Origin: Enterococcus pallens ATCC BAA-351
GTDB taxonomy: Bacteria; Bacillota; Bacilli; Lactobacillales; Enterococcaceae
Length of the DNA stretch: 64,000 bases
Direction of reading: 5' to 3'
Assembly (NCBI RefSeq): GCF_000407485.1
Contig: NZ_ASWD01000002.1
Location: 496,001 to 560,000 of the forward strand
The notes beneath the pieces were generated by a model. That model saw only the letters and a list, made by a program, of their open reading frames with translations, was not told the DNA's origin and searched no databases. Shown here piece after piece: positions 48,824-58,227 of the stretch (the first letter of the stretch is position 1; every line of letters begins with the position of its first letter). The position numbers and the translations under genes are program-made.

Positions 48824-51349
48824 TTATCCGATCAAAATTTCGTACAGAATATACAATTCCCATTCGGAAATTTGAATGCGATAAAATTGTTCTAAAGTAT
48901 AAAAGATATTTTTCACATTTTGGTAGAAGGGGCGATTATTTACCTTGAGTTCGTAAATGTCCTCTGGTACCGGATAGTCTTCGGCACCAAGAATCGTCCG
49001 CTCAATCATCAAAGCTAAATGCATGGTTAAATTGAACTTCATTTTGGCACTCAACTGCAAACTGAAGCGTTTTTCACATTTTTCCGTGATGTCCTCCACC
49101 TGGCGAATGATAATATCTGGATTCAAAAATTCCAGCTTCTCAGACAATCCTTCTTTTGAAAAGAAGTGAATAAATTCATTCAGCAAGACCGGAACGTTAT
49201 TGGGATGAACTAAATTTTTTAAACCACGGCTAAATTGATTCTCAGCATCCTCATCCAAGACATTCAGCAAATTAATACTGGGAACCTCGGTTTTATTATC
49301 TAAATAAGAGGTAGTCAAGATTAAAGCGGTCTCCTTTAAATAGCCTTGTTCCGAATAGGCACGATCCAACGCTCCCATCAATTCATTGAAATTCAAAACA
49401 ATCAGTTTAATATCCGGATTAAAGTAATTTTGACAGATCGCTTTAATCTTTTTGGCTACATCTTTTCCTGAAATACTAGAAATAATGATGTTCTTCTCTA
49501 CAGCAAATCCCTCAAAATACTGAACGTTAGTGACAAAGCTCTTCTCAGCTGCTTTGGCTATTTCGTAAAACATCTTACCATTCACCAGCTGTTGTCCAAT
49601 TTCTAGCGCATAAGAAGTCGTCAAATTGTTAATTACCAGCAATTCACCTAAAATCTGCGGCTTCAAGCTCTTGTATAGTTGCGTTAATGAACCCATATCT
49701 ACCAGCATGATGACGCCTTCAGAAGTATCTCTTTCTGAAAGCCAGATTTTTACCTGAGCGATCACATCTCGGATAGAAGAAGTCAGCGGCATATTGATGG
49801 CATCAAATATATAATCTCCACACAGCTTATTGGCCACTGCTTGGATGCTGGAAGCCGTCGTATTGCCATGGGCCACCAGTAAAGCTTGATAGCGAATTTC
49901 CTCTGAAATGTTTTCCGTCATTAAAACAGCTAACAGTATCCGCAGAAAGCTGCGAATCTCAGGCGGTGTGTGGCAGGTTAAATTGTCGGCTAACAAAACA
50001 GTGCGCGGGTAGCTTTTGGACAGTTGGTGCTCCATATCTTCCAATAATGCTGACGGCAAGGTATTCTGATTAATAAGTAAAAAGCGTAAGACACATTTTA
50101 CCAATTCACTAGTCATTTTTTCATTGTCAATCACTAAGCGATTTTGTCTCTGAATACTTTCATATACCTGGCTGAACAAACTATCGTTATGGTCGAAAAT
50201 ACCTTCAAGAAAATGCTGATCAAATTGTAGCAGCTGCTGTTTTAATTCCAAAAAATCCTTTGGTTCCTCCATCAACTGAATAAAAGCAGCGTTCATGTTT
50301 TTCTTCGTATCTTCTTCAGTTTTTTCTTCTGCTTCATCATACCTTAACAATATCGTGGAATCGCTAGGATCACCAATCTTCAAGGTAGCAGCTTTGCGGT
50401 CCTTACGCAAGGCATCAGCACAAAGCATCCGAACCTGATTCGCCAAGCTGCCGACATTTCCCGGCAGCTCCTTTTCTGTCAGCTGACTGAATGTAGCATT
50501 GTCAATGCGAATATTCTTCTTTATTCGTTTCGCTTCCTTCAAAAAAAGATGCTTTACTAGTTCCAAGCGTTCAAAAATAGGCCGCTTATGAAACGAGGGC
50601 AGCTCAATAATCACTGAAATTCGGCGATAAAAAGTTGGCAGCAAAACTTTTTCAGGGTCCTCAGTGGTTGCGAACAATAAACGGACCTCTGAAGCAACTA
50701 CTTTTTCTTCTTCGCCAATCGGTCTAAAATGTCCAGTGTCCATAAACTGGAAAAGCTTCTCTTGGTTTTCATGAGACAAGCGATGGACCTCATCCAAAAA
50801 CAAAACAGAGTGATCGGCCTGAGCTAACAACCCCTTTTTCTCCTTTTCAGCTCCAGTGAAGGCACCCTTTGTATGCCCAAACAAAATCGAAGAAAGCAGC
50901 TCTGGATTGTTGGCATAGTCCGCACAATTAAATATGTAGAAGTTTTCTGTCCCCGTCATCTTTTGTTCCTTCAGAAACTGATAGATCAATTGGGCCAAGA
51001 AGCTTTTGCCCACCCCACTGCTGCCATGAATCAATAAAGGCAAGCCCAATGGAGGATATAGAACTGCAGCCTTGCATTGATCAATAGCCTCTTTGGAACT
51101 GCCATTGCTGCCGATGTATTGTTGAAAGACGTCCTGTCCACTATTGACTGCTGCACTTTGTTCGGCCAACTGCCAGTAAACCGGCTTAGTGCCATGTTGA
51201 TGGACATCTTCATTTTGCAGTAATTCATTTAAGTAAAGGCTAGTCACTGATCGGCTCAATTGTACTTTCTCGGCAACCTCTGTAGTGGTAAGCCCTTCTG
51301 GATTTTTTCGTAATGTTTCTAATAATAACGTCCGTGTTTCTGAACGCAT
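48824..51349 (-). CDS. LevR-family sigma54-dependent activator with PRD and PTS domains
   Basis: 841-residue activator. A winged helix (about 1-60) is followed by an AAA+ domain (about 75-320): Walker A GSSGVGKS 109-116, GAFTGA 162-167 for sigma54 contact, and Walker B VLFLDEVH 182-189. A PRD, an EIIA-Man-like domain (VAHGNTTASSIQAVANKL near 500-520 with the phospho-His) and a second PRD near 745-840 follow. It activates -24/-12 promoters and is tuned by PTS phosphorylation. Its own gene lies downstream of the IIA-IIB-IIC-IID-HAD operon after a terminator, and that operon's sigma54 promoter is its likely target. Confidence 0.92.
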   Translation of the reverse strand: MRSETRTLLLETLRKNPEGLTTTEVAEKVQLSRSVTSLYLNELLQNEDVHQHGTKPVYWQLAEQSAAVNSGQDVFQQYIGSNGSSKEAIDQCKAAVLYPPLGLPLLIHGSSGVGKSFLAQLIYQFLKEQKMTGTENFYIFNCADYANNPELLSSILFGHTKGAFTGAEKEKKGLLAQADHSVLFLDEVHRLSHENQEKLFQFMDTGHFRPIGEEEKVVASEVRLLFATTEDPEKVLLPTFYRRISVIIELPSFHKRPIFERLELVKHLFLKEAKRIKKNIRIDNATFSQLTEKELPGNVGSLANQVRMLCADALRKDRKAATLKIGDPSDSTILLRYDEAEEKTEEDTKKNMNAAFIQLMEEPKDFLELKQQLLQFDQHFLEGIFDHNDSLFSQVYESIQRQNRLVIDNEKMTSELVKCVLRFLLINQNTLPSALLEDMEHQLSKSYPRTVLLADNLTCHTPPEIRSFLRILLAVLMTENISEEIRYQALLVAHGNTTASSIQAVANKLCGDYIFDAINMPLTSSIRDVIAQVKIWLSERDTSEGVIMLVDMGSLTQLYKSLKPQILGELLVINNLTTSYALEIGQQLVNGKMFYEIAKAAEKSFVTNVQYFEGFAVEKNIIISSISGKDVAKKIKAICQNYFNPDIKLIVLNFNELMGALDRAYSEQGYLKETALILTTSYLDNKTEVPSINLLNVLDEDAENQFSRGLKNLVHPNNVPVLLNEFIHFFSKEGLSEKLEFLNPDIIIRQVEDITEKCEKRFSLQLSAKMKFNLTMHLALMIERTILGAEDYPVPEDIYELKVNNRPFYQNVKNIFYTLEQFYRIQISEWELYILYEILIG

Positions 51350-51380
51350 AACTATTCCTCCTAGCTAAAAAATGGGAATG

Positions 51381-51417
51381 AGCGCAAGCATTTCTTTAAA
51401 AAAAGATTGCTTGCGCT
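51381..51417 (-). terminator. Terminator after the HAD gene
   Basis: Perfect 10-bp stem, arms 51381-51390 and 51408-51417. The T-rich part is in the loop and only a short T stretch follows, so strength is uncertain. Confidence 0.6.
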
Positions 51418-51428
51418 GACATTTTATT

Positions 51429-52133
51429 CTATAACAACTGTTGAAGCTGCCTCACGGCCTCCGGTATACTAGTTGCTTCAATTACACCTTTTTGCGTGCG
51501 TGTTTCCTCAAATCGATTGATCCAAATCGGCTGCCATCCAGCTGCCAGTGAGGGAACAATATCATTGCGATAACTGTCGCCTAGATAAATAAATTGCTCG
51601 ATGGTAGACGGTAAACAAATCTTCAGTTTTTCAAAGCAGCTTACGTTGGGCTTTGCATCCCCGAAAGCTTCTGAAATCAACAGCCATTCTGGCACCAAAT
51701 AGTTTGCTAGTTTTAGTTGCGCGATTTTTTTCTGCTGCACCTTTTTGAAGCCGTTGGTAAATACGCCCACCTGCACACTGGTCTGATTTTGCAGCTGTTT
51801 AAACAATTGAACCCATTCTGGTGATAAATTTTCTTGCTGCTGATACTTGTGATAAAGCTGGTCTGCTTGCTGTGGTGATTGTTCACCGGACGCACCAATC
51901 TCCTTTATCAAATGGGCCCATCGTTCATGACTGGACAGAAATACGTGAGCTTTTTCTGTTTGAGCCTGAGCATAAATCGTTTCACTGTCTGCACGAAATT
52001 TCTGATAGAGTCTCATCAGTTCTCCTTGACTGACCTGCCAATTTGGCCACAGCTGACATAACGTCTGTCTAAAGGCATTATGATTATCCAGCAGTGTATC
52101 ATCCACATCAAAAAATATAGCTGTCTTTTTCAT
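51429..52133 (-). CDS. HAD-superfamily phosphatase (YjjG-like)
   Basis: 234-residue HAD hydrolase: motif I FFDVDDTLLDN (nucleophile D9 region), helical cap, motif II VFTNGF, motif III Lys near 170, motif IV IYLGDSYRNDIVPSLAAG. Family members dephosphorylate nucleotides or sugar phosphates. Its start codon overlaps the stop of the IID gene, so it is part of the PTS operon and may act on the imported sugar phosphate, which is inference. Confidence 0.9.
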   Translation of the reverse strand: MKKTAIFFDVDDTLLDNHNAFRQTLCQLWPNWQVSQGELMRLYQKFRADSETIYAQAQTEKAHVFLSSHERWAHLIKEIGASGEQSPQQADQLYHKYQQQENLSPEWVQLFKQLQNQTSVQVGVFTNGFKKVQQKKIAQLKLANYLVPEWLLISEAFGDAKPNVSCFEKLKICLPSTIEQFIYLGDSYRNDIVPSLAAGWQPIWINRFEETRTQKGVIEATSIPEAVRQLQQLL

Positions 52134-52960
52134 TAACTGATCCCCAACAGACCTAAGATGATCCCTAAAAACATAATACCAAACATTACTACATTAACGT
52201 TCACTTTCTTACGCAATAACCAAAAGGCCAGTAAAGTAACAGTCAACGGTACAATTCCCACAAACAGCTGATCCAAATAATCTTGAATCTTCATAGCTTC
52301 TTCACTGCCCTTAACGCTGACTTCCAAAATCGTTTTGAACTTTACGTTGGAAGCCGTCATACTGCCCATCATCATCAAGCCCAGCATGCTGGAGGCTTTG
52401 GTCAAAATTTGCATCCCACCAGATTCGTACATACGCTGAATAAAGCTGGAGCCCACCGAATAACCACTATACAACGCGTAATAATGAATCAAAAAGGCAG
52501 GGATATTGTAGATCAGTAAGAAAAGAACGGCTCCTAAAGGTGAACCACTGCTTGCTAATGAAATCCCGATTCCTGCAGCGATTACCCGCAGAATACCCCA
52601 GAAAAAGGAGTCGCCGATTCCTGAAATAGGACCCATTAAGGAAGCTTTAACAGCAGTAATGGAGCTGTCATCAAAACTAGGATCTTCGCTGTTTTGCTTT
52701 TCCATCGAAGCCACTAAACCCATGATAAAATTATTGATGTGCATAGTAGCATTAAACCAGGTTGTATGGCGGACTAATGCATCCGCCCGATCTTCTTTGG
52801 TTTTATAAAAACGATTGATGACTGGCAGCAGCGTGTACATTACGCCCACCGCATGGTATTGCGTTGCCCCTGTTCGACTAGCGTTCATGGTCCATGAGCG
52901 CCAAAATACTGACCGCATCATTTTTTTATCTTCTTTGCTTAAATTTTCTTGGAATTTCAT
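52133..52960 (-). CDS. PTS mannose-family IID component
   Basis: 275-residue EIID-Man membrane subunit. It opens with the amphipathic KEDKKMMRSVFWRSW region, contains the family signature GPISGIGDSFFWG near 115-127, and ends in three hydrophobic segments. With IIC it forms the sugar channel. Overlaps the IIC gene by 4 bp. Sugar specificity is not readable. Confidence 0.94.
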   Translation of the reverse strand: MKFQENLSKEDKKMMRSVFWRSWTMNASRTGATQYHAVGVMYTLLPVINRFYKTKEDRADALVRHTTWFNATMHINNFIMGLVASMEKQNSEDPSFDDSSITAVKASLMGPISGIGDSFFWGILRVIAAGIGISLASSGSPLGAVLFLLIYNIPAFLIHYYALYSGYSVGSSFIQRMYESGGMQILTKASSMLGLMMMGSMTASNVKFKTILEVSVKGSEEAMKIQDYLDQLFVGIVPLTVTLLAFWLLRKKVNVNVVMFGIMFLGIILGLLGIS

Positions 52961-53760
52961 GCGAAAAAGTCCTCCTCTTCCTCTTGCTTCGAATTTGCTG
53001 CAGTTGGAGCTGCTTGCGTTCTGATATTCCGAAGGTCAATATCACGTTGAGCACTAACGACACAGATAACAACGCCAATTACCGCCACTGCTACTGCTGG
53101 TAGCTGTATATAGGCAGTCAAAACAAAGCCTAGCAAATAGAAAACAGCCAGTTTATTATCCCATAATAATTTCATCAACATAGCAAAACCGACTGCTGGC
53201 AGTAACCCGCCTGCGGTACTTAATCCGTTCATCAAAGTCTCTGGAATGTTCTCCACAAAAGTGTTAACAGGTCCACTTCCTGCCAAAATTCCAATAAACG
53301 AAATCGAAGCGATAATCAGATAATAAATGATCCATGTTCCATAATGGAGCAAAACAACCATTTTTTGATTGTCTTCTCGGGCGGCTTTATCCAATGCTGG
53401 AGCAAAGATGTTCATAAAAACATTTTTCAAAAACATTACGACAAACGCCGCTAACATCCCAATCGGCACTGCTAAGGTCATAGCCGCTTGTTGTTCCACA
53501 TTCGCAATAATGGCAAAAGTTGTGGCTAAGGTGGTCGCTGTTACCGGCTCAGCTGCGATCACCCCGCCAATATTTACATTTCCTAAAAATACTGCTTCTA
53601 AAGAGGCGCCCATTAAAATCCCGGTGCGCATATCTCCCATTAATATACCTGTGACTAGTCCTACAACCAGTGGACGTTCCATCATACTTTGTCCAGTTAA
53701 ATAGTTACCTGCAAAACAGATAAACACGGCTAGGGCAGCCATGGTTGCTTGTACCAACAT
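52957..53760 (-). CDS. PTS mannose-family IIC component
   Basis: 267-residue EIIC-Man membrane subunit with the early family segment GQSMMERPLVVGLVTGILMGD and GASLEAVFLGNVNIGG. Eight or so hydrophobic segments precede a short charged tail KQEEEEDFFA. Start ATG 53760 after AGAGGAGG. Third gene of the operon. Confidence 0.94.
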   Translation of the reverse strand: MLVQATMAALAVFICFAGNYLTGQSMMERPLVVGLVTGILMGDMRTGILMGASLEAVFLGNVNIGGVIAAEPVTATTLATTFAIIANVEQQAAMTLAVPIGMLAAFVVMFLKNVFMNIFAPALDKAAREDNQKMVVLLHYGTWIIYYLIIASISFIGILAGSGPVNTFVENIPETLMNGLSTAGGLLPAVGFAMLMKLLWDNKLAVFYLLGFVLTAYIQLPAVAVAVIGVVICVVSAQRDIDLRNIRTQAAPTAANSKQEEEEDFFA

Positions 53761-53779
53761 GTTATTTCCTCCTCTATTA

Positions 53780-54271
53780 TTAGTTCAACGCTGCTTTTAA
53801 GCCTGACTTAGGATTGCTGGGCAGCACTTGATTGTAGCTGTCTACCCGCTCTAAGGCAGCCAGCTCTTTAGCAGCAGCTAATTCATCAGGGTTTAACTGA
53901 ACACTAGGAAAAACCATCACTTTGGATTTAGGGTCAGATTTGTCGAAGCGGCCAGCATTGGCAACATTCACTGTCTCAACATCGGCTACCTGCTGTGCAA
54001 TCTTATTAGCATCCGAAACGCTATTGACAATTACGAATATCCGCTTATCTTTTCCTCGTGGATCGTTGAATAGCTCAATGGAGTCTTCTACCGAACGAAT
54101 CAGCAGCTTCATCCCATTAGGAACGGCCATTTTTAAGGTCATTTGCATCACTTCATTTTTGGCAGCTTCATCGTTAGCAACTACTAACAAGGGAGCATTC
54201 AATTCTTTGGTCCATACTACGGCTACTTGTCCATGAATCAGACGGTCATCTACTCTAATTTGGGTAATCAT
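53780..54271 (-). CDS. PTS mannose-family IIB component
   Basis: 163-residue cytoplasmic EIIB-Man subunit. The active-site histidine is H14 in VDDRLIHGQVAVVWT, and the domain ends with VQLNPDELAAAKELAA. It transfers phosphate from IIA to the incoming sugar. AGGAGG Shine-Dalgarno before ATG 54271. Confidence 0.95.
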   Translation of the reverse strand: MITQIRVDDRLIHGQVAVVWTKELNAPLLVVANDEAAKNEVMQMTLKMAVPNGMKLLIRSVEDSIELFNDPRGKDKRIFVIVNSVSDANKIAQQVADVETVNVANAGRFDKSDPKSKVMVFPSVQLNPDELAAAKELAALERVDSYNQVLPSNPKSGLKAALN

Positions 54272-54283
54272 TCTCTTTTCCTC

Positions 54284-54694
54284 CTAAAAAAATGCTTCTT
54301 CTTCTGAATTAGTTGCTTGAACAAGCTGTACTTGGCACTCAGAAATCACCTGTTCGATTTTTTCATTACTCAATGGTTCTTCTAAAAAAATAATGGAAAG
54401 GACGATGGCTAAATTTGCATTTGACACCACAAAAACATTTGATTTCTTAGCCGTCATTACTTCCGTGACTACCTTTTGATTGACACTGCCGCCAAACAAA
54501 TCAGTAAAAATCACTGCCTGCTTCTCATCAGGCACCTCGTCAATAAATGCAACGATTTTGGGTGTATAATCCTCATCGGTTATATACGCATTGATAATTT
54601 CAATTTCGTTTCCTTTTTCCGCCAACACATTTAACGAACTCTGGAAGCCTGCGGCCAGTTCACCATGGGTGGCGATCATATACTGTCTCTCCAT
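54284..54694 (-). CDS. PTS mannose-family IIA component
   Basis: 136-residue EIIA-Man subunit with phospho-acceptor H10 in MIATHGELAAGFQSSL and VIFTDLFGGSVNQKV in the middle. I place the start at ATG 54694, eight bases after GAGG; the frame also has a GTG at 54703 that overlaps the Shine-Dalgarno. First gene of the IIA-IIB-IIC-IID-HAD operon, 25 bp downstream of a -24/-12 promoter. Confidence 0.93.
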   Translation of the reverse strand: MERQYMIATHGELAAGFQSSLNVLAEKGNEIEIINAYITDEDYTPKIVAFIDEVPDEKQAVIFTDLFGGSVNQKVVTEVMTAKKSNVFVVSNANLAIVLSIIFLEEPLSNEKIEQVISECQVQLVQATNSEEEAFF

Positions 54695-54718
54695 TTTCTT
54701 CACCTCACTTTATTATTA

Positions 54719-54734
54719 AGCAAGTGCCATGCCA
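54719..54734 (-). promoter_or_regulatory. Sigma54 (-24/-12) promoter of the first PTS operon
   Basis: TGGCATG-GCAC-TTGCT on the minus strand matches the sigma54 pattern TGGCACG-N4-TTGCW with one change. It sits just before the IIA gene, and a LevR-type activator is encoded nearby. Confidence 0.88.
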
Positions 54735-54740
54735 AAAAAA

Positions 54741-54836
54741 CAAAAGGTCAAAAAGGCTATAACAGCAGTCTTTTTTCGACCTTTCGATGTGTTTAAACAG
54801 ATAGAGCGATTCTTCAACAGGTTAAACAGTTCAGCT
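54741..54836 (-). promoter_or_regulatory. Candidate activator-binding region of the first PTS operon
   Basis: Immediately upstream of the -24 element is a long dyad, AAAGGTC...GACCTTT (arms near 54741-54747 and 54778-54785). Two similar words lie further up, GTTTAAACAG (54791-54800) and GGTTAAACAG (54819-54828). Their distance from the promoter suits an enhancer for the LevR-like protein. Not proven. Confidence 0.4.
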
Positions 54837-54984
54837 GCTGACTAGAATCTACTCGTCAATTTTTAGTTCACTAATCATAAATGGGGTATTGTTTAGCAGT
54901 CCGTCGGTTCGTTTTTTTTATTTCTATCGAAGGAATAATTCTCACTCTTCTTCACTATTTTTCATTTAATCGTAAGAAATTAGA

Positions 54985-55028
54985 AAAAGAGCGGCTTCCC
55001 CCTCACTTTTAAGGGAAGCCGCTCTTTT
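54985..55028 (-). terminator. Terminator after the aminotransferase gene
   Basis: Perfect 16-bp stem, arms 54985-55000 and 55013-55028, with T run on the minus strand. Confidence 0.92.
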
Positions 55029-55031
55029 ATT

Positions 55032-56153
55032 TTATATCTTCGCCAAATACTCAGAAAATTTAGCTAATCCGGCGATTAATTCTTCCGTTTTGCAAGCATA
55101 GCCGATTCGGACACAATGCTCAAATTCAAAGCAATCCCCTGGGGTGAACAACAAGCCATGATTATCAATCAGGTCGATACACAACTCCCGGCTAGGACGA
55201 TCAAAATCGTAATACAGCAAGGTAACCGTTCCTGCCTGAGGCTTCACGTAACGAATGTGAGGCTCTTTTTGCACCCACTCGTCTAAAATTGCTAAATTAT
55301 CGCGTACGATTTTTTTGTTGCGGGCCAAAATTTTGTCTTTGTTAGCCAGTGCAATCCCCGCCAGCTCCTCATCCAGCATGCCACAGCTGATCGTGTTGTG
55401 ATCACGATGCAAGCTGCACTGCTCAACCACCTCAGGATCCGTTGCAGCAATCCAACCTAGACGCAAACCAGCTAAAGAAAAGACCTTCGACATACTGCTG
55501 ACGCTGATTCCTTTAGCATATAGATCAACAATCGACGGGTTTGCTTCCTCTGCTTGAGTCAAGCCGCGATACGTTTCATCGGATAAAACATAGGCATCCA
55601 CTGATTGAGCGATGGCTGCAATTTCCTGCAGCATTTCTTGATCCATCAAAGAACCAGCCGGATTATTCGGATTGTTAATGATAATCATCTTAGTCTTGTC
55701 AGACACCAGCTTGCGAACCTCCGCTAAATCAGGCAGAAAATTGTTTTCTGGTGTTAACGTATGCCGTTTAACGGTTGCTCTAAAGGATTCAGGAATTGAA
55801 TACAATTGCTGATAAGTCGGCAGTACTGCTACCACTTCATCCTCTGGTTCAATCATTGAATAAAGAACCAAGTGATTTGCTCCAATTGCGCCGTGAGTGG
55901 TTAAAACTTGTTCCGATTCAATTCCTTGATATAAAGAAGCGATCCCTTTTTTAAAAACAGGATTGCCGAAAATATGGCCATAGGTCAGTCTTTTTTCCAT
56001 CAATTCAGTCAATTTTTCTTCTTTGTTTATACCAGCTAGCTCAAACAATTCATCAACGCTTAAAGAGTCCACACAGGTTTCTCCCGTATTATAAACGGCT
56101 TTTTCCTCGTGCTCATTCATCCATAATTCGACCTTAAAAGGTTCAATTCTCAT
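55032..56153 (-). CDS. Class I/II PLP-dependent aminotransferase
   Basis: 373-residue fold-type I aminotransferase. NNPNNPAGSLMD near 160-171 and SDETYRG bind PLP; the Schiff-base lysine is in SSMSKVFSLAGLRLGW near 222. The protein resembles the broad MalY/AspC-like groups. Amino-acid substrate unknown. Start ATG 56153. Divergent from the phosphatase gene at 56.3 kb. Confidence 0.88.
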   Translation of the reverse strand: MRIEPFKVELWMNEHEEKAVYNTGETCVDSLSVDELFELAGINKEEKLTELMEKRLTYGHIFGNPVFKKGIASLYQGIESEQVLTTHGAIGANHLVLYSMIEPEDEVVAVLPTYQQLYSIPESFRATVKRHTLTPENNFLPDLAEVRKLVSDKTKMIIINNPNNPAGSLMDQEMLQEIAAIAQSVDAYVLSDETYRGLTQAEEANPSIVDLYAKGISVSSMSKVFSLAGLRLGWIAATDPEVVEQCSLHRDHNTISCGMLDEELAGIALANKDKILARNKKIVRDNLAILDEWVQKEPHIRYVKPQAGTVTLLYYDFDRPSRELCIDLIDNHGLLFTPGDCFEFEHCVRIGYACKTEELIAGLAKFSEYLAKI

Positions 56154-56295
56154 TCGTTTCTTCCTTTCCCATCATCTTTTCTTAAAATATACCACAAACC
56201 CGACATTTATAGTCAGAGAGTTTTTGCAATCTTATCACCTTAGCAAGTCTTTGTTAGGTTACAATGAGAGTATCAGAAAAAGCGGAGGGATTTAT

Positions 56296-56862
56296 TTGGT
56301 ACAAACACTTTATTTAATGCGACATGGACAAACCCTATTTAATCAGCAGGGAAAAATGCAGGGCTGGTGCGATTCGCCATTAACCGAATTGGGCAAGCAA
56401 CAAGCACGAGCAGCCGCTGAATATTTTACAGATATTCCGTTAGGAAGTGCCTACTCATCCACCTCAGAGCGAACAAGCGACACCCTGGAGCTGATTACCG
56501 ACTTGCCTTATCAACGAATCAAAGGCTTGAAAGAATGGAATTTTGGGGCGATGGAGGGGGAGCATGATTACTTAATTCCACCGCTTCCTTACGACGATTT
56601 CTTTGTCGATTTTGGCGGAGAAGGCGAAGAACCTTTTAGAAAACGCGTTGCCGCGACGATTCTTGACCTAATGAAAAAAGAAAAACACGAGCATGTCCTG
56701 ATGGTTTCTCACGGAGCTTGCTGCCGCCAATTTATCAGCACTTGGGCCCATACTAGTGACCTTGCTCACTCGGGACGTTTGGGTAACTGCTGCATATTAA
56801 AATTTGAATTTTCTGATGACACCTTTCGGTTGCTGGAAATTAACGACCCTAATAAAAACTAA
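56296..56862 (+). CDS. Histidine phosphatase (phosphoglycerate-mutase-like)
   Basis: 188-residue histidine phosphatase. The catalytic motif LMRHGQTLFN is at the start, the acid/base pattern EWNFGAMEGE lies in the middle, and the second His is in VSHGACCRQF. Family members range from cofactor-dependent phosphoglycerate mutase to broad phosphatases; the short length favours a phosphatase. TTG start at 56296 with GGAGGG six bases upstream; the in-frame ATG at 56224 precedes the Shine-Dalgarno and would add unrelated residues. Confidence 0.9.
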   Translation: MVQTLYLMRHGQTLFNQQGKMQGWCDSPLTELGKQQARAAAEYFTDIPLGSAYSSTSERTSDTLELITDLPYQRIKGLKEWNFGAMEGEHDYLIPPLPYDDFFVDFGGEGEEPFRKRVAATILDLMKKEKHEHVLMVSHGACCRQFISTWAHTSDLAHSGRLGNCCILKFEFSDDTFRLLEINDPNKN

Positions 56863-56864
56863 AA

Positions 56865-56900
56865 CAAGGGAAGGATAGCCTTTTTGCGCTCCTTCCCTTG
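56865..56900. terminator. Bidirectional terminator between phosphatase and GH32 genes
   Basis: Perfect 11-bp stem, arms 56865-56875 and 56890-56900, between convergent genes. Confidence 0.85.
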
Positions 56901-56916
56901 CTTTGTATGTAGAAAA

Positions 56917-58224
56917 CTACTGCCAAATTTTTTCATCAGCAGCCAGTAAATAAACATTTCCATCAGTAATTCCGTTGGTTTCTACTTTTATTGGACCACT
57001 TAACTCACATTTGTTGGTAAAAGCAAGTTGTCCATCGTTAATAAACAATTCGGTTAGTCCTCGGTCAAGAAATAGACGAACCTCTTCAATCATAGCCAGT
57101 GAGACCGTTTTGCTTCTATTTCTAAACACATCTTTAATTTCAAGCATTAGCTGCTGATGAGCATAGCTAATTTTATAGCTGGCTTGCTCCGTACTTAATT
57201 TAAGGGTAAAAGCAGATAGATTTTTGGATTGAAAAATAAGTTCTGTTGTTCCCCCAATTACCATCCCATTGACTAGCTTCTGGTGCTGCTCCCGCAACTC
57301 ACACAGCTCCGCAATCGGCTGCATCCGGAGATGTCCATCCTTAACTCGCAACTCTCGCGGCAGGGTTAAAGCTCCTACCTGGTGCTGAGTTTCCTTTTCC
57401 TGCTCACCAGGCAAACCAAACCAAGCCCACACTAAACGACGCTCATTGATTGGATCAAAAAAAGTAGCCGCAGCATAAAAATCCGTACCTGCATCCAAGA
57501 CTTGCATTTCTTCAAAGCATGTTGATTCATCACTAATAAAGTATGTTGTATCGAAGCCGCCTTTGTAGGAAGTATCCAACCCTTTAGGCGAAACCAACAG
57601 CACCCTTTTCCCATCGAGAGTGAAATAATCTGGACATTCCCACATGGTTCCTTGACCCGCCTGCGCTTGAGCAACTTGCCTTACATATTCCCAAGGTCCG
57701 GTGATGCTGTCGCTTTGGTAAAGACTGACCTGACCCAAGTTTTCCTGACTCTCACCACCAATTACCGCATAAAATTTCTCCTGCTCCTGCCAAACTTTAG
57801 GGTCGCGAAAGCGATGGGTATTGCCTGCAGGTGGTGTCGTAATGATCGGATTATTGTCGAGTTTTTCAAAAACGACTCCATCCTGACTAACAGCTAAGCA
57901 CTGCGTTTCTGCATAGTTCTGTGCAAGATTTTTGTGCCCAGTATACAGCAAGTACAGTGCTTCTCCCACTTGAATTGCACTCCCTGAAAAGCACCCATCC
58001 CGATCGTAATCCTGGTCTGGCAGTAAGGCCATTGGTTCCCTCGTCCAATGAATCAAATCCACAGAAGAAACATGCGCCCAGCCAATCGTTTTCGTATTCG
58101 TTGCTAGCGGATTGTTTTGAAAAAACACATGATAACGTTCTTGAAAATAGCATAAACCATTGGGATCGTTGCTCCAGCCCTGCAGCGGGGCAATATGATA
58201 ACCATAGCGTGTCAATCTGTTCAC
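56917..58224 (-). CDS. GH32 beta-fructofuranosidase / sucrose-6-phosphate hydrolase
   Basis: 435-residue GH32 enzyme with nucleophile D20 in WSNDPNG, the transition-state stabiliser in HRFRDPKVW and acid/base Glu in MWECPDYF. A C-terminal beta sandwich runs from about 300. No signal peptide, so it acts in the cytoplasm. Last gene of the IIC-IID-IIB-IIA-GH32 operon. This fits hydrolysis of a phosphorylated sucrose or short fructan brought in by the linked PTS. Could be annotated scrB-like, but the mannose-family PTS suggests an oligofructoside rather than plain sucrose. Confidence 0.9.
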   Translation of the reverse strand: MNRLTRYGYHIAPLQGWSNDPNGLCYFQERYHVFFQNNPLATNTKTIGWAHVSSVDLIHWTREPMALLPDQDYDRDGCFSGSAIQVGEALYLLYTGHKNLAQNYAETQCLAVSQDGVVFEKLDNNPIITTPPAGNTHRFRDPKVWQEQEKFYAVIGGESQENLGQVSLYQSDSITGPWEYVRQVAQAQAGQGTMWECPDYFTLDGKRVLLVSPKGLDTSYKGGFDTTYFISDESTCFEEMQVLDAGTDFYAAATFFDPINERRLVWAWFGLPGEQEKETQHQVGALTLPRELRVKDGHLRMQPIAELCELREQHQKLVNGMVIGGTTELIFQSKNLSAFTLKLSTEQASYKISYAHQQLMLEIKDVFRNRSKTVSLAMIEEVRLFLDRGLTELFINDGQLAFTNKCELSGPIKVETNGITDGNVYLLAADEKIWQ

Positions 58225-58227
58225 CTT

